From assembly GCA_900546395.1 (NCBI GenBank), contig URDD01000007.1:1-53768 (forward strand): 53,768 bases of DNA, written 5' to 3'. Source of the stretch: an uncultured Bacteroidales bacterium. GTDB lineage: Bacteria > Bacteroidota > Bacteroidia > Bacteroidales > UBA932. Below the pieces are notes generated by a model, which was given only the letters and a program-made list of their open reading frames with translations, was not told the origin of the DNA and made no database searches. Both the position numbers and the translations under genes were made by a program. Below, piece by piece: positions 1 through 8,867 of the stretch (position 1 is its first letter; each line of letters starts with the position of its first letter).

Positions 1-3000
1 GCAAAGTCATTTTGGATGCTAGGATTGAACCAAAGACCTATTTCGACCCCAAGACTACGCCCTTTATCAACAATCGGCGCGAGTCCCCGCGGATACTTTG
101 CAGGATCAGGAGTCCAATAGTCGGGGTTATCCCATATATTCTTGAAAGACCCTTTGGCAACAGCAGAATTAGGACTTTTCCCTGATTGCCAGCCATCATC
201 TATCTGGAAAACAGTAATACCAAGTCTTGCAGCCTTTTCCAGCTCAGCCAGACAAAAAGCCTCATTTACCTTTGAATCCTGACTTCTGTCACCCCATGTA
301 TTCATCATCACCATCTCCAACCTGTCTCTGCAGTGACTTCGAATATTTTTCTGATAAGACCTTAAGGCTTTCAGCGCCCCGAATTCCCCACCACAACAAA
401 CTCCGGTAACGGTAGTATAGACAGGCGTCCATTTGTCAGGACAAATATCTCCGGAACAAACTCCGGGCGATGTTAGCGAAAATTCGCCGAAATCAGCATA
501 GAAGTCTGCTCCTCCATAGTAAAGTTGGACATCTGAAGAAGGCGCTTCCTTAAGAAAGAAAATACCGGAAGAATCCACACCGTTTTCAAGAAACAGAATA
601 TTTCCACGATATGGGTTCTTCCTGTATGATATTATATCTTTCTCAGAAACAAGATTATCATTCCAGTCCGTAATATCTGTAAATTCGACAGCCCTTGCCT
701 TCCAGTGGCTGCCGGCAAGCGAGAGCCTGTCAAGAACAGCCGTGACAGGCTTCGATTTCATATCTGCAAAGAATTCTATATTCTTGCGGTCAGCATTATT
801 TATTTCCCTTGCATCTCCGAAGTTGTCAAGCCGGCCTTTAAGACTGATATCACTGACAATTACCGGAGCATCGTCATATATTTTCAACTCTCTCATAACC
901 TGAAGATTGTTTTCAGTATAATTTATAAGAACACTAAGATAAGCAGGCGTTCCAGAGGCCGCATCTACACGTTTAGAACTATATGACGAAGCACTACCTT
1001 TACCGTTAAATGAAGTCATTACAAAATCAGGGCGTACTGATTTCATCTTATGGACTTTGCCGTTTTTTTTATCCGTAAGGCTGAAGGTCATTAGATTACC
1101 TCCGTTCCAGACATACTTTCTTTCTATAAATATATTCCCTACGACGAGAGTATCACCGTCAAGACGGCTGTAAGTTCCTGAAGTTTCAGGCATCAAATGA
1201 GTTTTAGGTTTGGCAAGCACCTTATCAGGAAGATTGAATCTCTGTAAATCTGCATTTCCATCTGTTTTTCCTACACCGGCTTTCATCAAAGACTTAAGTT
1301 CTCCGAGATATGAAGTATATACATCCCTTGGCAAACAGCTCTTGCGGTGACAGATTGATGCTGCCATTCCTGCAACTTCTCCCATCATTGCAGTTGTCCG
1401 CATTACCCGGACAGTACCTAAAGCTACATGTGTGACGCTGATATTACGCCCTGCCATAAAAAGATTCCCTATATTCCGTGAATACAGACATCTGTACGGT
1501 ACAGCATAAGGATGTATCCAGTTATGCACAGTAGCAGCCTTAAATTCCGCTCCTGGAAATCTTTTTGAATTCAGCGAATCAGGAAAGTGCAGATCAATTG
1601 CCCATGTAGTAGTAAATGAAGCATCCGGGTAATCGGCATTATTGTCTATGTCACCCTGAGTAAGGATATGATCTCCAAGCAGACGACGGGACTCACGCTT
1701 CCCCGCTATATAGGCTACCCAATCAAGGCTGCGATTGCGCCACTTGGCATTGTCACTGAAATGATTCTTAAGAAAACTCCAATTTGAATATACCACAAGT
1801 AAACCATAATCCCGGATTCTTTCAGCATCGCGCACCTGATCGCAATTCATTCCTGTCTCCCACTTCCATTCGCCCACTGTTACTTTTTCACAATTATTAC
1901 TATTGAATTCGATTCCGTATGAAAATTCAGGAAATGAAGTTTCAGCATTCTCCTCCTTTGAATACCACTGTACGGAAGCCCCCATCACCATATTGTCTGC
2001 CTTGTCCGGAGCAAGGCTTTCCGCATATTCATAACGAGACTCCCTGCCTGTTCTCCAATCGGCACCAGACAGAAAACCGATTGTTCCATCTCCGGTACAG
2101 TCTGAAAACAGAGGTGCGTCAAGCCATATCTCTTCAGAGGTTTCTATGTTTTTTATAAGGACTGATTTGATGATATTCCCATCCATCCTGACATCAATAG
2201 CCCTGAATGAAGGGAATAATGTAACATTCCTCTCTTTTTCAATGAAAGACTGCTTCTTATCATCCTCATAATATTCTGCAGGCTTTGCATTACCGCTGCG
2301 GGTGTGCCCGAACTCTCTGATCATACGTCCCAAGCCATCATAAGGACCAATCTCGGAATATCCGCCCAAGTGCACTCTTACCTCTGAACTATTGTTCCCG
2401 CCAAGTACAGGCCTGTCGTTTACAAGTGCTACATTACATCCCAGACGGGCTGCACTGACTGCTGCGCACATACCTGCCACTCCGCCTCCGACTACCACAA
2501 AGTCAAAAGTACGGATCTGTGGTTCAGGGAGATTCAGCGCCTGCCTTCTGAAATCCACCAATTCATCATATCGCGAAGTAGGAATGGAGGCAGAATCATC
2601 TGTAATATAGATGGCATCACAACGTCCGTCAAAACCGCCAAGATCCGTCAAAGCCAGTTCAGCGCAACCTTTCTTGAGTCTGGCGCTTCCGGCATACTGC
2701 CATTGCCAACAGTCTCCGAGAGAGCCTAGAACGGAGTCCAGCTCTCTTCCTCCGATGCGGACCTTAAACCTTCCCGGACCTTCTGCTTTACACCAAGGTG
2801 ATGTCCAGTTATATGTGCGGACATACACATGCCATTCTCCTGAAGATGGCACATCTATTTGCGTAACAGCATCTGCTACAGGCTTTCCCAAACCATGGGC
2901 AAGAAGGTAAGGGGATCCCATAGTATCCATGAACTGCTGGTCAACAACCCAGCCGCCTTTATGAGCAAAACTCTCTGCTTCTACAAAAATTTCTTTTGCA

Positions 3001-3053
3001 AATCCGCTGAGACACAAGGTCAGAAGCAAGGATATTGTCAGTATTTTTTTCAT
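1..3053 (-). CDS. FAD-dependent oxidoreductase fused to GH27/GH36-like alpha-galactosidase domain (partial, cut by left edge)
   Basis: I translated this strand by hand: the frame is open from an ATG at 3053 to the first base of the window, over 1017 codons, so the 3' end lies outside. Residues 1-19 form a signal peptide ending GFA. Residues 20-160 look like a small beta-sandwich. A dinucleotide-binding motif VVVGGGVAGM sits near residue 185 and is followed by LGGNNSSEVR, as in FAD-dependent oxidoreductases of the PF12831 type. That region also has DCTGDGTIGFLSGA and, near residue 530, NLFMAGRNISVTHVALGTVR, a typical FAD-closing segment. After about residue 620 comes a second beta-rich region, then a barrel with FQIDDGWQSG near residue 950 and GVEIGLWFNP near 1010, the signatures of GH27/GH36 alpha-galactosidases. 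It is the last visible gene of PUL 1, 6 bases after the GH3 gene. Oxidoreductase and glycosidase domains in one secreted chain suggest redox-assisted glycan cleavage, which is inference. Confidence 0.88.
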   Translation of the reverse strand, partial: MKKILTISLLLTLCLSGFAKEIFVEAESFAHKGGWVVDQQFMDTMGSPYLLAHGLGKPVADAVTQIDVPSSGEWHVYVRTYNWTSPWCKAEGPGRFKVRIGGRELDSVLGSLGDCWQWQYAGSARLKKGCAELALTDLGGFDGRCDAIYITDDSASIPTSRYDELVDFRRQALNLPEPQIRTFDFVVVGGGVAGMCAAVSAARLGCNVALVNDRPVLGGNNSSEVRVHLGGYSEIGPYDGLGRMIREFGHTRSGNAKPAEYYEDDKKQSFIEKERNVTLFPSFRAIDVRMDGNIIKSVLIKNIETSEEIWLDAPLFSDCTGDGTIGFLSGADWRTGRESRYEYAESLAPDKADNMVMGASVQWYSKEENAETSFPEFSYGIEFNSNNCEKVTVGEWKWETGMNCDQVRDAERIRDYGLLVVYSNWSFLKNHFSDNAKWRNRSLDWVAYIAGKRESRRLLGDHILTQGDIDNNADYPDASFTTTWAIDLHFPDSLNSKRFPGAEFKAATVHNWIHPYAVPYRCLYSRNIGNLFMAGRNISVTHVALGTVRVMRTTAMMGEVAGMAASICHRKSCLPRDVYTSYLGELKSLMKAGVGKTDGNADLQRFNLPDKVLAKPKTHLMPETSGTYSRLDGDTLVVGNIFIERKYVWNGGNLMTFSLTDKKNGKVHKMKSVRPDFVMTSFNGKGSASSYSSKRVDAASGTPAYLSVLINYTENNLQVMRELKIYDDAPVIVSDISLKGRLDNFGDAREINNADRKNIEFFADMKSKPVTAVLDRLSLAGSHWKARAVEFTDITDWNDNLVSEKDIISYRKNPYRGNILFLENGVDSSGIFFLKEAPSSDVQLYYGGADFYADFGEFSLTSPGVCSGDICPDKWTPVYTTVTGVCCGGEFGALKALRSYQKNIRSHCRDRLEMVMMNTWGDRSQDSKVNEAFCLAELEKAARLGITVFQIDDGWQSGKSPNSAVAKGSFKNIWDNPDYWTPDPAKYPRGLAPIVDKGRSLGVEIGLWFNPSIQNDF

Positions 3054-3059
3054 TGATAT

Positions 3060-6000
3060 TTATTCTTGAACATATTTAAAATCAGAGCTTTTCAAACATC
3101 CAGAGTCTGAAGACGAGCCTATAAATATATTGAAATCACCAGGTTCGGGTCCCCAGGTCATATCCTGACGAAGAAAAGAAATTGTTTCAGGAGTAATATC
3201 AAATACCACTTCGCGACTTTCTCCAGGTTTAAGAGTAATACGCTTGAAGCCCTTAAGTTGCTTGACAGGACGGGTAACACTCCCGCAAAGATCTCTAATA
3301 TACATCTGGACAATCTCAGTACCCTCATAATGACCAGTATTGGCAACCTTGACTGATGCCCTGATTGCACCTCCGTATTCCAGGACTGGACTGCTTAGGT
3401 TTATTTCTCCATAAGAAAATGTCGTATAACTCAGTCCGTGACCAAACGGATATAGTGGAGAATTAGGGATATCTATGTACCTTGACAAATATTTGCCTTT
3501 ACCGATATTGGGACGGCCCGTATTTTTCTCAGCATAAGTCATAGGAACCTGTCCGATACTGCGAGGAAATGTCATCGTCAGCTTTCCGGACGGATTGTAA
3601 TCATTGTAAAGCACATCCGCAACTGCCGGACCTCCCATTGATCCAGGACACCACGCTTCCAGGATTGCGGAAGCAAGCACGCTCTCACGCGACAAGTCAA
3701 GCGGCCTTCCATTGACAAGAACTACAGCCACCTTGTTGCCTGCCTCTACAAGACGTTTGAGAAGATCTGTCTGCACCCCTGGGATTCTGATATCGCTGCG
3801 TGCCGCTGCCTCCCCACTCATATCTCGGCTTTCACCCATTACGAAAACTACCTTATCCGCCTTTGACGCGACATCAAGCGCAGTTGCAAAACCGCTTGTA
3901 TCCGGCTTTGCAACATCACACCCTCTGGCATAGAATACGTTTTCTTTTCCGGCTCTTTGATAAAGCGCTTCAAGAATAGAAATATCCTTAAATCTGAAAC
4001 CTTGTGCAGACCAGCAGCCGATATAGTCTCCCGGAGTTGTTGCAAGAGAACCTATTACAGCTATCTTTTCGCCTTCTGCAAGAGGAAGGATACCGTCATT
4101 TTCCAACAAGACCATACTTTCACATGCTGACTGGCGTGCCTGCTTAAGATGTTCTCCGGTCCGCACATCGTTTTTTTCTCTTTCAAGATTACAATACCTG
4201 TAAGGATCATCAAACAGACCCAAGGATTCCTTTGCCTCAAGTACCCTCATGACAGCCCTGTCAAGAAGAGACTCCGGAACCTTTCCTGATTTCACAAGAT
4301 CTGCAAGAGCCTTATAATATACATCACCCATCATATCCATATCTACACCGGCCTCAATAGACTGCAAAGCTGCATGAGGGACATCTTCAGAATATCCATG
4401 GGCAATCATCTCTGCCATTGATGAAAAATCCGTAACGACCAATCCTTTGAATCCCAGTTCATTCCTGAGAATATCCTCTAAAAGGTATTTGTTTGCCGTT
4501 GCAGGAATTCCGTCGAACTCATTAAAGGAAGTCATTACACTCCCGGCACCGGCACTGACTGCGGCTGCATACGGAGGAAGATAGACTTCTCTGAATTGCC
4601 TGTCAGACATGTCAACCGTATTATATTCTCGTCCCGCAATCGGAGCTCCGTAGGCCGCATAGTGTTTTACACAAGCCATTACCGTATTGCTATCCGCAAG
4701 ACTTTTGCCTTGTATTCCCTTTACTCTGGCTGCTGCTATAAGCGAACCGAGCCAAGGGTCTTCACCTGCCCCCTCAGCTACTCTTCCCCAACGCGGATCA
4801 TAAGAAATGTCAACCATCGGAGCATAAACCCAGTTAAGTCCTGATGCAGAAGCTTCGACTGCGCCTGTCCTCGCTGATTTCTCAATTGCATCAAGATTCC
4901 AAGAACAACTCTCAGCCAAAGGAATCGGAAATATCGTCTTATATCCGTGCACCTCATCATAGCCGAAAAGCAGTGGTATTCCAAGACGACTTTCTTCGAC
5001 CGCCACTTTCTGTAGCTTACGTATATTCTCTACGGTCAATACATTGAAGACATTTCCACACTTTCCGCTGCGGATATCATCAAGATACTCCTTTCCTTCA
5101 GTGGGACCCGTAAGATCCCACTTGCCGGAAACAAGAACAAGCTGGCCAACCTTCTCCTCAACTGTCATTTTCGACAGAAGTTCAGTAAGCCGGATATTCT
5201 TATCATCAATTTCACTTAAATCAACTTCTCCTTTCAGAACCAGATCTGCAGAAGAATGACCGACATAAACAGTGAATACACCTGGCTCAACTATAAACCT
5301 TTTCGTATCAACATCGAAAAAAGAAAAAGCGTCTTCTCCCAGATTAAGTGAAACAGATCTGGATTCACCTTTCTTGAGGAAAATCTTTGAATATTCCTTA
5401 AGCTCGATAACCGGTCTCTTGACAGAAGATTCATTGTCGCCTACATATATCTGAATTACCTCTGCAGCATCCATGTTTCCTGTATTAGTTACAACGAAGC
5501 TGACTTTTGCCTTATTTACCCCTGTTTTCTCGATTTTGAGAGAATCATAAGAGAAGCTGCTATAGGAAAGACCGTATCCGAAGGGATATTTTGGAGAAAT
5601 TCCTGATTTTGCATATCCGCGATAGCCTACGTAAACACCTTCAGTATATGTAACTCTCTTATTCTTATCATAATAACTATTAAAGACAGGGTTATCCTCC
5701 CACTTGTTTTCAATGGAAACAGGTAGTCTTCCACTTGGAGATATCTTGCCGGTAAGCACCTCTGCAATAGCGCGTCCACCTTCCTGACCAGGATACCATG
5801 CCATAAGGACAGACTCCACATTTTCAGACCATCCGTTAAAATCAACACCACCGCCAGCATTGACAATTACAGATACCTTATCATGAAGTGAAGACACAAG
5901 GTTGATAAGATCTGTCTGGTCCTTAGGCATTGCGAATGGCCTGTCAAACCCTTCTCCTTCACTTGAACTATTGAAGCCGGCACAAAATACCACATCGGTA

Positions 6001-7724
6001 GCCTCTCCAAGCGCCTTGACCAGCTTCTCTTTATCCATTACTCCGGCATCGAAAACTACCGTACCTTCTCCTGCATTGTCAAAAAACTCAAATTTGAGAC
6101 TGTATGTTTTTCCCTTTTCAATATCAAAAAAGACAGAACGGGAACTTAAAGAATGATTGGACCAATGCCCTCCGACATTCTCTCCATTAACAAAAAGACG
6201 GTAACCATCATCGCCGGACATTCTTACTCTCACTTTTCCTGATACTTCTGCCTTAAGAACACCATTCCATACAACGGAAAAACCATCAGCAGGCATCCCC
6301 TCAAACGGACTTCCATATTTCCAGTAATGAGTAGGATTTTCCTCGATTACAGTCTTGAATATTTTCCCTTCCGGCCTGTTATTGCAATAATAATCTGCTC
6401 TGAATCCTTTTACAGCATAAGTACTGTCTGCATATACCCATGGAAGAATATTCCTGTAAAGTCCCTCATCTGACAACAATGTGACTTTCTTTTCACCATG
6501 TACGGTTTTCATTCCATCATATACGGAAACTGTAGAATATGGAGTTACAAAACCGCTTCCTCCACCTGTTGGAATCTCTGTGGCATTAGGCCCCATAACA
6601 AGAATCTTTGACTTTTTTGATATCGGCAGGCATCCGTTCCTGTTTTCAAGAAGAACAACTCCTTCTCTGGCAATATCAAGAGCTGTATTGCATGACTGAG
6701 GATTATCAAGAGGAATAGACTTATCCTGCATAGGACGATCCAACAGACCGAATGCAATGAAAGTCTGCAGAAGGTGCTGCACCTTCTCATCGATCGTTTT
6801 TTCAGAAACTGCTCCTGACTCTATTAAAGGAAGTAATCTTTCCTTTGTAAAATACACACCTTTAGGACATTCCAGGTCAAGGCCGCCATTAGCTGCTCCC
6901 AATGTAGAATATACGGATGTCCAGTCTGACATTACAATTCCGTCAAATCCCCACTGATTACGGAGAACCTCAATATTGAGCCATGGATTTTCAGTAGAAT
7001 GACATCCCCATACAAGATTGTAGCTGTCCATAACTGAAGCTACTCCTGCCTCCTGTACCGCTTTACGGAATGCCGGGAAATAAATCTCATTAAGTGTCCT
7101 TTCATCCACATCAGAACTGACACTGTGACGGACATGTTCAAGCTGGTTGTTCGCCACAAAATGCTTTACCGTAGCAAGGACACCTTCTGCCTGGACGCCA
7201 AGTATATACTGCTTTGCAGTTTCAGATGTAAGGAATGGATCCTCACCCATATACTCATAATTTCTTCCGCACTGCGGTGCACGATAAATGTTGACACCGG
7301 GACCAAGAAGGACTGCGACTCCACGAGCTTTTGCATCCTGCCCGAGAGAATGTCCCAAGCGGTTTGCAAGTTCCCTGTTGAATGTTGCGGCAGTCAGTAT
7401 GCCACTGGGATACAGAGTACTAATCGTATTGTTCCTGATACCCTGCGGACCGTCTGCCATTTTTATTTCAGGAATGCCCAATCTCTCTACAGGTCTGAGT
7501 ACAAATGACTTGACGCTTGAAATATAATCAATTTTCTCTTCAAGAGTCATCTTGGATACCAGTTCGGCCGCGCGTGCCTTATGTTCTTCAGTTATACGTA
7601 CCGGAGAATCTTTTCCGAATGACGCTCCGCCACTGTCCTGCGCCGAAATGTTAAACGTCATTCCTGTGAATAATGTTATAGCTGACAGATATGCAGCAAT
7701 GCCAATCCCTAATTTTTTCATCAT
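3060..7724 (-). CDS. Tandem double GH3 glycosidase with PA14 insert
   Basis: This 1554-residue secreted protein carries two full glycoside hydrolase family 3 enzymes, about twice the usual family length. Module 1 spans roughly residues 48-840. It has the nucleophile motif VMSDW with Asp267, a PA14 carbohydrate-binding insert at about 440-560 inside the second alpha/beta domain, and a C-terminal fibronectin-III-like domain. Module 2 spans about 848-1554. It has the motif VVTDFSS with Asp1099 and its own C-terminal fibronectin-III-like domain, but no PA14. Both modules also keep a conserved KH(F/Y) substrate-site segment. The start MMKKLGIGIAAYL gives a normal signal peptide. The gene begins 4 bases after the DUF4886 gene and ends 6 bases before the FAD/GH36 gene, so the three are co-transcribed. 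GH3 enzymes remove beta-linked glucose, xylose, arabinose or N-acetylhexosamine from non-reducing ends; the specificity of either module cannot be read here. Two different modules suggest two linkages or sugars. Confidence 0.93.
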   Translation of the reverse strand: MMKKLGIGIAAYLSAITLFTGMTFNISAQDSGGASFGKDSPVRITEEHKARAAELVSKMTLEEKIDYISSVKSFVLRPVERLGIPEIKMADGPQGIRNNTISTLYPSGILTAATFNRELANRLGHSLGQDAKARGVAVLLGPGVNIYRAPQCGRNYEYMGEDPFLTSETAKQYILGVQAEGVLATVKHFVANNQLEHVRHSVSSDVDERTLNEIYFPAFRKAVQEAGVASVMDSYNLVWGCHSTENPWLNIEVLRNQWGFDGIVMSDWTSVYSTLGAANGGLDLECPKGVYFTKERLLPLIESGAVSEKTIDEKVQHLLQTFIAFGLLDRPMQDKSIPLDNPQSCNTALDIAREGVVLLENRNGCLPISKKSKILVMGPNATEIPTGGGSGFVTPYSTVSVYDGMKTVHGEKKVTLLSDEGLYRNILPWVYADSTYAVKGFRADYYCNNRPEGKIFKTVIEENPTHYWKYGSPFEGMPADGFSVVWNGVLKAEVSGKVRVRMSGDDGYRLFVNGENVGGHWSNHSLSSRSVFFDIEKGKTYSLKFEFFDNAGEGTVVFDAGVMDKEKLVKALGEATDVVFCAGFNSSSEGEGFDRPFAMPKDQTDLINLVSSLHDKVSVIVNAGGGVDFNGWSENVESVLMAWYPGQEGGRAIAEVLTGKISPSGRLPVSIENKWEDNPVFNSYYDKNKRVTYTEGVYVGYRGYAKSGISPKYPFGYGLSYSSFSYDSLKIEKTGVNKAKVSFVVTNTGNMDAAEVIQIYVGDNESSVKRPVIELKEYSKIFLKKGESRSVSLNLGEDAFSFFDVDTKRFIVEPGVFTVYVGHSSADLVLKGEVDLSEIDDKNIRLTELLSKMTVEEKVGQLVLVSGKWDLTGPTEGKEYLDDIRSGKCGNVFNVLTVENIRKLQKVAVEESRLGIPLLFGYDEVHGYKTIFPIPLAESCSWNLDAIEKSARTGAVEASASGLNWVYAPMVDISYDPRWGRVAEGAGEDPWLGSLIAAARVKGIQGKSLADSNTVMACVKHYAAYGAPIAGREYNTVDMSDRQFREVYLPPYAAAVSAGAGSVMTSFNEFDGIPATANKYLLEDILRNELGFKGLVVTDFSSMAEMIAHGYSEDVPHAALQSIEAGVDMDMMGDVYYKALADLVKSGKVPESLLDRAVMRVLEAKESLGLFDDPYRYCNLEREKNDVRTGEHLKQARQSACESMVLLENDGILPLAEGEKIAVIGSLATTPGDYIGCWSAQGFRFKDISILEALYQRAGKENVFYARGCDVAKPDTSGFATALDVASKADKVVFVMGESRDMSGEAAARSDIRIPGVQTDLLKRLVEAGNKVAVVLVNGRPLDLSRESVLASAILEAWCPGSMGGPAVADVLYNDYNPSGKLTMTFPRSIGQVPMTYAEKNTGRPNIGKGKYLSRYIDIPNSPLYPFGHGLSYTTFSYGEINLSSPVLEYGGAIRASVKVANTGHYEGTEIVQMYIRDLCGSVTRPVKQLKGFKRITLKPGESREVVFDITPETISFLRQDMTWGPEPGDFNIFIGSSSDSGCLKSSDFKYVQE

Positions 7725-7728
7725 AGGA

Positions 7729-8859
7729 TCATTCTGTTATTTGTGTTATTTGATATGGATTAAGGCAAGCCTCGTGAGCAGACTTCCGTACAATTTCACC
7801 TTTGAATTTGTCAACCGATGATGGAAAATAGCTGTTTTCAAGGACGCTTTTGCCGGAAATACTCTCATACCAGGTACAAGATGCGGCATAACGCCCGTAC
7901 GTAACCTCAAGATGATAACCGTCTCTGTTGAATTTGTCTCCTATACTGGATGTTCTTCCATTCTGAATAGTTGTACCGCAAGGGATAATAATATCAACAT
8001 CATGTTTTTCCTTTACATTCCGCAAAGCAGAAACTATACAATTGTACATTTTCATCTGACTCTTGTCATAATTCAGAAATGCCTGATGAGTGGAATTTTC
8101 CGCATAAGCCCATGTCTGGTGAAAAGCTATCTTGAGTTTTCTGTTTGTCACTCTTTCCTTCACATAACCTATCATATTATCCAGATAAGGGATATAGGTA
8201 TCGTACATTCCGGAATAGTCACTTGCCTGCTGGAGGCTGACAATATCCCAGTTTTCGTCAGCCAGTGCAGCAGACAGAGATACATTCTTCTTGTTTGTCT
8301 TGTTTCCGCCCTCGACCTTCCTGTACTCATATGCAGCCTTGCCACTTAATGCATTGGACCAATGTTTCTCCAGAGGACACCCTCCAATATAAAGGTTACC
8401 GATAATAACCTCTTCCCCTGCTGCATCAAAAAGATTCCAAAGATATTGTTCGACAGCATCCTGAGAAAAACTGTTTCCAATAGCAAGAATACGCAAGGGT
8501 TTCTTTTCCACTGATATGACAATGGAGCCGGAGAGTCTTTTAGTCTCACCGGGACATTCAACCTTAATAATTGCCTCTCCCGCTTTTTCACCTCTTACGA
8601 CTATACTGCTGTTATTGTCCTCGATTATAGAGACAATTCCGGAATCAGATGTTGTCCAATGATAATCCAGAGACAGAAGTTCCTCACTGCTGAACTTGGG
8701 GTTTATTGTAATTTCATCACCCTCTCCAATATTGCAGGAGCTATTTACGAGAAGCCATTTGTCACTGTATGCAGGAATTGCCTTCTTCTCAGAACATGAA
8801 ATAAAAGAAAGTGTGAAAAGAATACAGGAAATAATGTGACAGGCCAAATTCCTTTTCAT
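7729..8859 (-). CDS. DUF4886 SGNH-like lipoprotein with Ig-like domain
   Basis: This 376-residue lipoprotein has its lipobox FISC at Cys22. Residues about 35-118 resemble a bacterial Ig-like (BIG2) domain, with the WTTSDSGIVSI and GEAIIKVEC pattern. The rest matches DUF4886, a family related to SGNH hydrolases: LRILAIGNSFSQDA places the GNSFS block I at residues 128-132 and FNRDGYHLE near residue 313 supplies the C-terminal Asp-x-x-His. The Gln-rich SLQQASDYS segment in between is also typical of the family. SGNH enzymes are mostly esterases and lipases acting on acetylated sugars, so removal of acyl groups from the PUL 1 glycan is the most reasonable guess, although no DUF4886 activity is known to me. 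It sits 8 bases after a DUF4832 gene and 4 bases before the GH3 gene. Confidence 0.85.
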   Translation of the reverse strand: MKRNLACHIISCILFTLSFISCSEKKAIPAYSDKWLLVNSSCNIGEGDEITINPKFSSEELLSLDYHWTTSDSGIVSIIEDNNSSIVVRGEKAGEAIIKVECPGETKRLSGSIVISVEKKPLRILAIGNSFSQDAVEQYLWNLFDAAGEEVIIGNLYIGGCPLEKHWSNALSGKAAYEYRKVEGGNKTNKKNVSLSAALADENWDIVSLQQASDYSGMYDTYIPYLDNMIGYVKERVTNRKLKIAFHQTWAYAENSTHQAFLNYDKSQMKMYNCIVSALRNVKEKHDVDIIIPCGTTIQNGRTSSIGDKFNRDGYHLEVTYGRYAASCTWYESISGKSVLENSYFPSSVDKFKGEIVRKSAHEACLNPYQITQITE

Positions 8860-8867
8860 AATGGCTA

